Positions 1 through 6,687 of a DNA stretch of 7,198 nt are shown here, piece by piece; position 1 is the first letter of the stretch; each line of letters opens with the position of its first letter. The notes beneath the pieces are model-generated. The model did not search any database, was not told the origin of the DNA, and saw only the letters and a program-made list of their open reading frames with translations. The stretch covers positions 1-7,198 of the forward strand of contig CALAEB010000242.1 of assembly GCA_937890875.1 (NCBI GenBank), read 5' to 3'. Source of the stretch: an uncultured Anaerolineaceae bacterium (GTDB lineage: Bacteria > Chloroflexota > Anaerolineae > Anaerolineales > Anaerolineaceae). Made by a program: the position numbers and the translations under genes.

Positions 1-1114
1 CGGGAAAAGACGGATTCGGCGTCGGCGTGGCTGTTGTTTTCCCACTGCCTGCGGATAAATACGCGGAAGAAAAAAGTTGGATCCGGGTCGCCTTTCCGGT
101 GACAGACCAGGACAGCACAACATCCCGTTGCCTGGAAATTGAAGCGGGGCTGACTTCGAAAAAGGTGATTTCAGGGGCGGTTAATGGTACAGGTTCTCCG
201 ACAGTAACCGGGAGAAGAAAGGACCGGGACACCTCTCCGTTCGCTGCGGTCAGAACGAGATTCACCGGTCCGGACAGCAAGAAGGAGCGAGTTCCGGCAG
301 GCGGCAGCGCTTCATCCGCAAACGGATCGACGTGAACAACGTCCGCTCCGCCAATCTCCCATTCCAGCAAAACCGGTTCATCCATCCGTAACTGCCGCTG
401 AGAAGAATAATTGATCAGCCTGTAGCCTTCATCAACGGCGGGATCCAGCACCAGTTCCGCATACTTTTCCGAAAAACCCATCCGGGATTCCATCTCCTCA
501 ACGGGGGAAGGTTCTCTGGTTAAATTGGCAAGACCCGTCAAATTAACCGGATTTTCCGCGTTGCTTTTCCCAATTTCGCTCACCGGCCGGACCCACAGGC
601 TGAATTTCTTCAACTGGATCACCGGCTGTTCCGTGGGTTCGCCTGCTTGAGGAGCTGCGAAAAAAAGATGTTTCCAGCCGGAAACCTGAGCCAAATGGGC
701 AAAAATGGCCAAGATGGCAATAAGGAACAATGGGATTAAAACCCATCCTGGTTTGTTTCTCCCGGTTTTCGGTGCAGAAGCGGGGTGGGGCGGCGTTTGA
801 TTTTCCGGAGAAGTCTCAAAAAACAGACGGTAAGCGCCCAGCAGAATAACGTCATCCCGGATCAATCCGATCATGGATTGTTCCGGGAGCGGTATGGTCT
901 GCTCGCCGCGCAGGATATTGATGCTGCCGGAGAAATTGTAGAGGGAATAAGAGGGTGGATCCGCATGATTGCGGATGAATTGCAATTGAAGCGGAGCAAT
1001 TTCCGGTGAGAGAAGCTGAATCGCATTTCCGGCATCGCTTCCGACTAAAGTCACGGCTTCCGTTAATCGGAAGGTCTTTTCCCAACCAGCTGTATTCAGA
1101 ATTCGAACTCTCAT
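1..1114 (-). CDS. Membrane protein with degenerate FHA-like domain, one TM helix and Ig-like outer domains (3' end outside window)
   Basis: The reading frame is open for 371 codons and runs off the left edge, so the C-terminus is missing. The ATG at 1114-1112 is the only usable start: an in-frame TGA lies 15 nt upstream with no start codon between, and a G-rich stretch (GCGGGGG) stands in for a ribosome site. Residues about 1-100 follow the FHA beta-sandwich pattern (LVGSDAGNAIQLLSPEI near 23-39, FSGSINILRG near 61-70, DDVILLGAYRLFFE at 87-100). However, the FHA Arg after the first Gly is Ser, and the SxxH phosphothreonine-binding motif is absent. Basic residues 116-121 precede a hydrophobic helix at about 124-142, which predicts N-in/C-out topology. 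Outside lie an Ig-like beta domain (about 232-306) and the start of a second (314 onward; PxITFFEVSP...VVLSWSVTG). The last visible residues are Thr/Pro-rich. Function is unknown; a structural or scaffold role at the envelope is inferred. Confidence 0.8.
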   Translation of the reverse strand, partial: MRVRILNTAGWEKTFRLTEAVTLVGSDAGNAIQLLSPEIAPLQLQFIRNHADPPSYSLYNFSGSINILRGEQTIPLPEQSMIGLIRDDVILLGAYRLFFETSPENQTPPHPASAPKTGRNKPGWVLIPLFLIAILAIFAHLAQVSGWKHLFFAAPQAGEPTEQPVIQLKKFSLWVRPVSEIGKSNAENPVNLTGLANLTREPSPVEEMESRMGFSEKYAELVLDPAVDEGYRLINYSSQRQLRMDEPVLLEWEIGGADVVHVDPFADEALPPAGTRSFLLSGPVNLVLTAANGEVSRSFLLPVTVGEPVPLTAPEITFFEVSPASISRQRDVVLSWSVTGKATRIQLFSSAYLSAGSGKTTATPTPNPSFP

Positions 1115-1308
1115 AAGCCCCCGCGCAAATCATTCCTTGTTGATATTGGCACAAATAAGATGACAAAAATGAATTACCATGCCGCAAGAATAAGATCCTA
1201 GGCATTCTGAATTTGGGCTTGCCCGACTGAAACCAGTCCTTTGGCAGATTTTCACGGATCGACAGCAATTCGAAATATAAAAAGGTGCGCTGTGGTTCTC
1301 TTTTTTTT

Positions 1309-1336
1309 ATTCGAAAGGATTTCCCAAATTTCGAAT
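1309..1336. repeat. Inverted repeat ATTCGAAA / TTTCGAAT
   Basis: Perfect 8-bp arms at 1309-1316 and 1329-1336 surround a 12-nt centre. A third copy, ATTCGAAATA, lies at 1268-1277 in the same orientation as the left arm. The T8 tract sits on the left side, so on either strand the hairpin is not followed by a U tract, and it is not an intrinsic terminator. It lies about 195 bp upstream of the FHA-like gene start and could be an operator; that is inference. Confidence 0.45.
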
Positions 1337-1403
1337 CCCTGCCGGATCAAGCTGAAAACTGCCGGTAAAAACATTCCTTCTGTATTTTATTTTGAGTTTC
1401 TGA

Positions 1404-1431
1404 TCTGAAAAACCGGTGACAGTTTTTCAGA
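1404..1431 (-). terminator. Stem-loop after ppk1, possible weak terminator or mRNA 3' end
   Basis: Perfect 10-bp arms (TCTGAAAAAC and GTTTTTCAGA) enclose an 8-nt loop. The structure begins 10 nt past the ppk1 stop codon, where an operon terminator is expected. In the transcript the only U run (U5) is within the 3' arm, and the next bases are UCAGAAACUC, so this is not a textbook intrinsic terminator. It may instead stabilise the mRNA 3' end or work with a factor. Confidence 0.45.
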
Positions 1432-1441
1432 GAGATCGGCT

Positions 1442-3670
1442 TTATTGATGAGGTTCCTGATAGATCGACGTCGCGTTCGCTTCCCGCGGAATGTAATGGT
1501 CCAGCGTTTTCGGCTCCGGTTTCAAAGCGTTTGCCGCGGCAACCGCGTCTTCGCAAAGTTGAACCTGGCTGTCAAACGGCTCCGTTTTTCTGCGGTCGAC
1601 ACGGCGATATTGCCCGCTCGGCTCCATGATCCGGGCGCGGTCTGCATCCATCAATTGAAGCATCAAAATGCGGAAAACCCGGTTCCGTGCCTCTTTGTCT
1701 TCCACCGGAAATTGCAGTTCGATCCTGCGGTCAAGGTTGCGGGGCATCCAATCCGCGCTGGACAGGAATAGGTCTTCATTGCCGTCGTTATAATAGTAAA
1801 AAATCCGTGCGTGCTCCAGATAGCGGCCGACAAGACTGCGGACATGGATGTTCTCCGAAAGATTTTTGACGCCGGGCCGCAGACAGCAAATCCCGCGCAC
1901 AATCAGGTAAATTTTCACCCCCGCCTGAGAGGCTCGATACAAAGCCTCAATGATCTCCGGGTCCACCAATGAATTGACTTTCGCAACGATCCGCGCGGGT
2001 TTCCCCTCGAGCGCATTTTTTCTTTCCTGTTCGATGCGATTCAATGTGTCGGCTCGCAGCCATTTTGGCGCCGGAATCAGTTTCCGCCAGGCAAGCGGTG
2101 TGGAATAACCCGAGATCAGATTGAAGAAATCCGTTGCGTCCCGACCATACGGTTCCGAGCAGGTCAGCAGCCCCAAATCGGTGTAAATTCTGGCAGTGAT
2201 ATCATTGTAATTCCCGGTACCCAAATGAACATAACGACGAATGCCATCCTCGTCATTCCGCACGATCAGCGTGATTTTGCTGTGGGTTTTCAGCCCAATC
2301 AAGCCATAGATGACATGGCAGCCGGCCTGCTCAAGTTTCTTTGCCCAATGGATATTATTCTCTTCATCAAACCGCGCTTTCAGTTCCACCAGCACCAAAA
2401 CCTGTTTTCCGCGCATCGCGGCCTCCGCCAGAGAATTAATAATCGGAGACTGTCCGCTGACGCGATACAAGGTCTGCTTGATCGCCAGTACGTTCGGATC
2501 TTCCGCCGCCTGGCGGATCAACTCAATAATCGGATCAAATTGCTCATAAGGATGATTGACCAGAACATCTTTTTCGCGGATCACAGCAAAAAGATCACTC
2601 TGATCATAAAAAGCGGGCACCGGCTGAGAATTGAAAGGGGGATATTGTAAATCCGGACGGGAAACAAATTTAGAGATTTTTGACAGAAAAGTCAGATCCA
2701 ACGGACCCGGGATCTCATAAATATCCCGTCCATTGATATGCAGCGTATCCGTCAGAATGGGCAAAACATCCGAATCGAATCCTTTTTGAATTTCGAGCCG
2801 GATCACTTCGCCCCACTGCCGTTGGCGAACCTGTGTCTCGATCTCAGTCAGAAGGTCGGCCGCGTCCTCGTCGTCAATCGCCAGGTCGGCGTTGCGCATG
2901 ATGCGGAAACAGGTGACCGTTCCGACCTTGACGCCGCTGAATAAACGGTCAATATACGCCGTTATGATATCTTCCAATAAGACAAATTGGCTGCCTTTAT
3001 CACACGGCAGTTCCACCAGCCGCGGAAGGACCGCCGGGATCTGAACGATTGCAAACGGTTTTTCTTCCTCCGAAACTTTTATTTTCCGGGGTTTTTCCAC
3101 TCTGACCAGCAGATTCAACGTTTTATTCGCAATCAACGGAAAAGGGGAAGCGGCGTCAACAGCCAGCGGTGTCAGCACCGGGAAAACGGTCGATTCATAA
3201 TAATGATCGACAAAAGTTTTTTGTTTGCCGGACAACTGGTCAAAATCGAGAATTGAAATTTCATTTTTCTCGAGCGCCGGAATAACCGACCGCAGCAAAG
3301 TCGAATACTGCTTCTTTACCATCTCATGCGTTCGCTGAGAAATTTTTTCCAGTTGTTCCCCCGGTTTCAGACCGGCCGGATCCGGCTGTTTGTAGCCTGC
3401 GTTTACCTGATCTTTCAGTGAAGCTACGCGAATCATAAAGAATTCATCAAGATTTGAACTGGTGATGGAAAGAAAATTCAATCGCTCCAGCAGCGGGTTA
3501 TCTTTATCCCGGGCTTCTTCCAGAACCCGTTCATTAAACTCAAGCCAGCTTAATTCACGGTTGACCAGCTGACTGGGAAATTCACTTATTTCCGGGAAAC
3601 GGGCATATTCGATTCCTAGTATCGTATCCAGTGCTGCGATAAATGATTGATTGAATTGATCTTTATCCAT
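1442..3670 (-). CDS. ppk1: Polyphosphate kinase 1 (PPK1)
   Basis: PPK1 transfers the gamma-phosphate of ATP reversibly onto inorganic polyphosphate through a phosphohistidine. The 742-residue product has the full family layout. An N-terminal helical domain (RELSWLEFNERVLEEA at 38-53, SNLDEFFMIRV at 72-82) comes first, followed by the head domain (about 150-345) and two phospholipase-D-like catalytic domains. Key residues are present: TLYRV (400-404, Arg403), ARFDEENN (432-439, Arg433), KTHSK (461-465) with His463 as the expected phosphohistidine, VHLGTGNYND (481-490), and EHARI (619-623) with His620 as the second conserved His. The start ATG is supported by AGGAAGGG at 3677-3684, six bases upstream. 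The protein is longer than E. coli PPK (about 688 residues), mostly because of an N-terminal extension and a tail of about 50 residues after position 690. It is the last gene of the pfk-ppx-ppk cluster, 35 bp after ppx, and is followed by a stem-loop. Confidence 0.97.
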   Translation of the reverse strand: MDKDQFNQSFIAALDTILGIEYARFPEISEFPSQLVNRELSWLEFNERVLEEARDKDNPLLERLNFLSITSSNLDEFFMIRVASLKDQVNAGYKQPDPAGLKPGEQLEKISQRTHEMVKKQYSTLLRSVIPALEKNEISILDFDQLSGKQKTFVDHYYESTVFPVLTPLAVDAASPFPLIANKTLNLLVRVEKPRKIKVSEEEKPFAIVQIPAVLPRLVELPCDKGSQFVLLEDIITAYIDRLFSGVKVGTVTCFRIMRNADLAIDDEDAADLLTEIETQVRQRQWGEVIRLEIQKGFDSDVLPILTDTLHINGRDIYEIPGPLDLTFLSKISKFVSRPDLQYPPFNSQPVPAFYDQSDLFAVIREKDVLVNHPYEQFDPIIELIRQAAEDPNVLAIKQTLYRVSGQSPIINSLAEAAMRGKQVLVLVELKARFDEENNIHWAKKLEQAGCHVIYGLIGLKTHSKITLIVRNDEDGIRRYVHLGTGNYNDITARIYTDLGLLTCSEPYGRDATDFFNLISGYSTPLAWRKLIPAPKWLRADTLNRIEQERKNALEGKPARIVAKVNSLVDPEIIEALYRASQAGVKIYLIVRGICCLRPGVKNLSENIHVRSLVGRYLEHARIFYYYNDGNEDLFLSSADWMPRNLDRRIELQFPVEDKEARNRVFRILMLQLMDADRARIMEPSGQYRRVDRRKTEPFDSQVQLCEDAVAAANALKPEPKTLDHYIPREANATSIYQEPHQ

Positions 3671-3676
3671 GACAAA

Positions 3677-3684
3677 CCCTTCCT
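3677..3684 (-). promoter_or_regulatory. Ribosome binding site of ppk1
   Basis: AGGAAGGG lies six bases before the ATG at 3670-3668. It fixes the start and shows that ppk1 has its own initiation signal despite the short 35-bp gap after ppx. Confidence 0.75.
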
Positions 3685-3705
3685 GGATTTTTATTTGGAC
3701 CCCAA

Positions 3706-5253
3706 TTAAATCGTTTTGCTTTTCCGCAGTTTTATGACAGGCTGTAAACCGAACATCTCCGTAAATAAGGCTGTATGTTTATTAAAATTCCATAATTCAA
3801 GCGTGAAATCCTGATCCGCGCTGACAACGAGCTCCAGTTTATTTCCGTCAATATGCGTCTTCAAAATTTCCAGTTTTTGCTGATGTCCGGCGTCCAGCGA
3901 ATTTCCCAAAGCCAGGTAGGCGATCAGTTTGATAACCACCAGCCGTTCCTCATCCGTCAGCCGTTGGAGCATCGGTTCATTCGCGGTAACATGTCCGTTA
4001 TGAAAACAGGCAACCAGCGCGATTATTTCCATCTCGCGTTCATTGAATCCGATGATTTCGTTGGACTGAATGATGTGATAACTCTGGATCCCATCATTTT
4101 CCATACTGATGTATTTTCCGATATTATGCAAAATCGAAGCAATCTGCAAATAGGCCCGTGACTTTTTCGGCAAGCCATGAATTTTAGTCGTCAGGTCAAA
4201 TAACCGGAGCGACAGTTCGCTGACACATTCCGAATGCTTTTTGTCCGTGCGGTAGCGATTCGCGAGGTATGTCGCGGATTCCAGCCGTGTGACATCCGGA
4301 TCCCGCTGAAAGCGGTAATTCTGAAGCTCGGCGGCCATTTCATACAATAATCCGTCCGCAAGATCCACATCCGAAAAATAAAATTGGTTTGTCCCGGTAA
4401 ACTGAAGCACTTCGTCAATCACAATACAGGCAGGGAGCATCAATGTTTCCTGCTCAGACGGCACATTTGAAAGCAGTGCCAGTTCCGTTTTTCCGCCGTT
4501 TTTCAGCCTGTCAAAGAAAACAGAAAAGTCGGACCGTTTGATCTGTTCCCGCTTTTCGTTTGACCAGCCTGCGACATGCATGATGTATCGGGACGATCCG
4601 CCCAGAACAACCAGATTCTGATAAGAAGTCCGTTTGGGGCCGAAAGATTTGTAATAATTTAATACGCCTGAAATATATTCCGCCATTAAAGCGCTGAAAT
4701 CGCCCGAATGACGCTCAAGATCCCCTAAAAGTTCGCGGATCCGCAGCGAGCCGAGCCGCAAATTCTGCGTATTGATATATTTCCCTTCGTTAAAAAGCGT
4801 CAGCTGAATGCTTCCGGAACCGATATTCAGAACGAGCGTGTTCGACTCAATCAGAGACTTAAAATCCGGGATCGTCTCTGATAATGCCAGCTGATGATAG
4901 TATAAATCCATCCCGTTCGAAAGCACTTTGACATCAATACCGGTATGCCGGCGAATCTGTTCGACCGCAAAAAGCTGGTTGCCCGCTTCCCGAAATGCGC
5001 TGGTCGCCACTGCCCGGACGTTGTTGACGCCATATTCTTCCATCTTTTTATTAAAGGTTTTAAGCACATCGATCGCCTGTCCAAGCAGAAACTGGCTGAT
5101 TTTCCCTGTGGTATACGTATCGGCGCCCATCGGAATGGTCCGCTGGACCTCATCAACGATCTTAGGCGGCTCCCCCGACTTCAGCGTCGCTATTTTCATA
5201 ATGATATCGTGAGAGCCGACGTCGATCGCGGCAACCGTGATTTGCTTAGGCAT
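3706..5253 (-). CDS. ppx: Ppx/GppA-family exopolyphosphatase-like protein with altered active site
   Basis: Family members hydrolyse terminal phosphate from polyphosphate or the 5'-phosphate of pppGpp. The 515 residues match the four-domain E. coli Ppx length (about 513). The first ASKHA half begins with AAIDVGSHDIIMKI (8-21), then ATSAFREAGNQ (83-93). The second half has NIGSGSIQL (143-151) and VVLGGSSRYI (215-224). A helical HD-like domain follows (about 325-450: H340, LHNIG 375-379, H393, FHNGH 417-421), then a C-terminal domain. Three family positions differ: the SGxEEA stretch that carries the catalytic Glu reads SNGMDL (112-117), the Asp of the D-I-G-G-G-S phosphate loop is Asn143, and the HD pair is His-Asn. 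Activity is therefore uncertain, and a regulatory or polyP-sensing role is possible. From memory, Firmicutes Ppx-like proteins share the SN and GSGSIQ features. Its ATG overlaps the pfk 3' end by 8 bp and lacks a clear Shine-Dalgarno, which suggests translational coupling. Confidence 0.9.
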   Translation of the reverse strand: MPKQITVAAIDVGSHDIIMKIATLKSGEPPKIVDEVQRTIPMGADTYTTGKISQFLLGQAIDVLKTFNKKMEEYGVNNVRAVATSAFREAGNQLFAVEQIRRHTGIDVKVLSNGMDLYYHQLALSETIPDFKSLIESNTLVLNIGSGSIQLTLFNEGKYINTQNLRLGSLRIRELLGDLERHSGDFSALMAEYISGVLNYYKSFGPKRTSYQNLVVLGGSSRYIMHVAGWSNEKREQIKRSDFSVFFDRLKNGGKTELALLSNVPSEQETLMLPACIVIDEVLQFTGTNQFYFSDVDLADGLLYEMAAELQNYRFQRDPDVTRLESATYLANRYRTDKKHSECVSELSLRLFDLTTKIHGLPKKSRAYLQIASILHNIGKYISMENDGIQSYHIIQSNEIIGFNEREMEIIALVACFHNGHVTANEPMLQRLTDEERLVVIKLIAYLALGNSLDAGHQQKLEILKTHIDGNKLELVVSADQDFTLELWNFNKHTALFTEMFGLQPVIKLRKSKTI

Positions 5254-6352
5254 TGTCTATTTTTTCATCGCCAAAATAGATCCCCGTCTTTCGGGCATCT
5301 GAAATCAAATAATGATCCATCGGCACTGTTTTCAGTTTTCCGGCGACCTCTTTCAGAGGGATACCGACGATCTTGCTGTTTACAATTCCAACCATTTTCC
5401 CGTACTTTTTATTCAGAATCATATCCGCGGCCTCAACCCCGAGTGATGTGGTTAATACCCGGTCATAAGCGCTGGGGGTCCCCCCGCGCTGGAAATGCCC
5501 CGGCACAACGCAGCGGACTTCCTGGATAGATAATTTATCCAGCACCGCGGCCAGCCGATAAGCGACGGAGATCAGCGGAGAATTTTCAATTTTTCCATTA
5601 TATTCGCTCTTGCTCATCTTGGCTTCTTCTTTGGTTTTCGCCCCTTCGGCAATAGCGATAATAGAAAACCGTTTATGTTCCCTCGCCCGTTTGTTCACCG
5701 CGGCAGCCACCGCCATCGGATCATAAGGGATTTCCGGAATCAGAATTACGTCCGCACCGCCGGCAATCCCGGCATGCAGCGTCATCCAGCCGACTTTATG
5801 ACCCATGATCTCAACAATAAACACCCGCCCATGAGAGGAAGCGGTCGAGTGGATCCCATCGATAACCTCAGTAGCGATATTCACCGCGCTCTGGAAGCCG
5901 AAAGTCATCTCCGTCCCCCAAATGTCATTATCGATCGTTTTCGGAAGGGAAATGATGTTCAGCCCTTTTTCAGAAAGCAGGTTGGCCGTTTTATGCGATC
6001 CGTTGCCGCCCAGGATGACTAACGCGTCCAGATCCAGTTCTTTGTAAGTCCCTATCATCGCATCCAGTTTGGTCGGTCCGTCTTTCTGGTTCGCGAATAA
6101 CGGATCCTGCATAGTCTTGAAGGATTGGCGTGAGGTTCCAAGAATCGTCCCCCCGACCGTCAGAATGCCTGAAAAATCGTCGGCTGACATCCGGCGAAAA
6201 TTCCGTAACATCAATCCGGCATAACCATCCAGGAAACCGATAATCTCCGTCTCCTTGTCATATTCATATAAGCGTTTCGCGACGCCGCGCATAGCTGAAT
6301 TCAGCCCCTGGCAATCACCTCCGCTTGTCAGCATTCCGACTTTTAATGCCAT
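5246..6352 (-). CDS. pfkA: 6-phosphofructokinase (phosphoryl donor ATP or PPi unresolved)
   Basis: The enzyme phosphorylates fructose 6-phosphate to fructose 1,6-bisphosphate, the committed step of glycolysis; PPi-dependent versions are reversible. The 368 residues carry the PFK fold signatures: LTSGGDCQGLN (8-18), GGTILGTSR (67-75), GGNGS (115-119), PKTIDND (137-143, with catalytic Asp141), a MG loop at 183-184, IAGGAD (196-201) and PGHFQRGG (284-291, with Arg280, His286 and Arg289 for substrate). The donor-site signature is mixed. The Gly of GGxGS is the ATP-type residue, Lys138 of PKTIDND is the residue of PPi-type and group III enzymes, and the usual Asp of GGDGS is Asn117. His185 replaces the Arg of the usual MGR. 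GGAAGGGG at 6359-6366, six bases before the ATG, supports the start. It is the first gene of the cluster with ppx and ppk1. Confidence 0.93.
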   Translation of the reverse strand: MALKVGMLTSGGDCQGLNSAMRGVAKRLYEYDKETEIIGFLDGYAGLMLRNFRRMSADDFSGILTVGGTILGTSRQSFKTMQDPLFANQKDGPTKLDAMIGTYKELDLDALVILGGNGSHKTANLLSEKGLNIISLPKTIDNDIWGTEMTFGFQSAVNIATEVIDGIHSTASSHGRVFIVEIMGHKVGWMTLHAGIAGGADVILIPEIPYDPMAVAAAVNKRAREHKRFSIIAIAEGAKTKEEAKMSKSEYNGKIENSPLISVAYRLAAVLDKLSIQEVRCVVPGHFQRGGTPSAYDRVLTTSLGVEAADMILNKKYGKMVGIVNSKIVGIPLKEVAGKLKTVPMDHYLISDARKTGIYFGDEKIDNA

Positions 6353-6358
6353 AATAAT

Positions 6359-6366
6359 CCCCTTCC
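6359..6366 (-). promoter_or_regulatory. Ribosome binding site of pfk
   Basis: GGAAGGGG lies six bases upstream of the ATG at 6352-6350. It supports this start for the first gene of the cluster. Confidence 0.75.
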
Positions 6367-6413
6367 ATCAGCGATCTTGCCTCGCCTGTTTGGTTTAATA
6401 TTGCAGTGATTTA

Positions 6414-6442
6414 ATTATGCACAAAAAACGGTTTTGACGCAA
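6414..6442 (-). promoter_or_regulatory. Candidate sigma-70 type promoter of the pfk-ppx-ppk1 cluster
   Basis: On the minus strand a TTGCGT (6442-6437) and a CATAAT (6419-6414) are separated by exactly 17 bp. The match is 3/6 at -35 and 5/6 at -10. It would start transcription near 6407, giving a leader of roughly 55 nt before pfk. The spacer contains the near-palindrome AAAACcGTTTT (6425-6435), a possible operator overlapping the promoter. Called by eye only. Confidence 0.45.
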
Positions 6443-6527
6443 CCATTTTTCAACAATTCCAGTCATTCAAATACAGTCTGAGTGCCCAAAATAATGAACG
6501 TCCGGAAAACGGCGAAACTCCGGCGCA

Positions 6528-6608
6528 TAGATGATATGGGTGTCAAAAGCCAAATGAATTTATCCTTTTTCTGAAGGCATCCAATCCTTTTGACACCCGA
6601 GTCATCTA
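6528..6608. repeat. Interrupted inverted repeat, 22-bp arms with 37-bp centre
   Basis: The left arm 6528-6549 and right arm 6587-6608 are complementary at 19 of 22 positions: 12 perfect inner pairs (GGGTGTCAAAAG / CTTTTGACACCC), 3 mismatches, then 7 perfect outer pairs (TAGATGA / TCATCTA). The 37-bp centre includes a small CCTT/AAGG hairpin. No target-site duplication is visible in the flanking bases. It may be a miniature insertion-like remnant, a looped paired operator or an RNA structure; the sequence does not decide. Confidence 0.6.
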
Positions 6609-6687
6609 CGATTTGCGAACAAAATGCAAAAGCATCAATAACATAAGATATCCGTCATATTACTCAAGAGAAGATTCTGTTATCGCA

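Larger units (their letters stand above)
1115..1441. other. Non-coding gap between ppk1 and the FHA-like gene
   Basis: This 327-bp stretch holds no convincing gene. It contains the stem-loop immediately after ppk1 (1404-1431), an inverted pair of ATTCGAAA motifs (1309-1336) with a further direct copy at 1268-1275, and a T8 run at 1301-1308. It must also contain the promoter of the minus-strand FHA-like gene if that gene is not read through from ppk1. No -10/-35 pair there is good enough to call. A minus-strand open frame crossing 1115-1268 continues out of frame into the FHA-like gene and is not believed. Confidence 0.6.

Noticed and set aside
27..335. Plus-strand 102-codon open frame at the left edge
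   Set aside because: It is antisense to the Ig-like part of the edge-truncated minus-strand gene, which has the better protein pattern.
852..1268. Minus-strand 138-codon open frame
   Set aside because: It overlaps the FHA-like gene in another frame over most of its length, and the alternative frame gives a coherent FHA-like, TM and Ig-like protein; this one is Arg/Ser/Cys-rich and looks like nothing.
1301..1336. Intrinsic terminator made of the ATTCGAAA hairpin and the T8 run
   Set aside because: The T8 run precedes the hairpin on the plus strand and reads as A8 after it on the minus strand, so neither direction gives hairpin followed by U tract.
2225..2650. Plus-strand 141-codon open frame antisense to ppk1
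   Set aside because: It lies opposite the conserved catalytic part of ppk1 and has no ribosome site or recognisable domain.
2702..2731. Inverted repeat GGACccGGGAT / ATCCCGTCC inside ppk1
   Set aside because: It is short, imperfect and within conserved coding sequence; codon content explains it.
4945..5529. Plus-strand 194-codon open frame antisense to ppx and pfk
   Set aside because: It lies opposite two strongly recognised genes, has biased Arg/Pro/His-rich composition and no ribosome site, so it is an antisense shadow.
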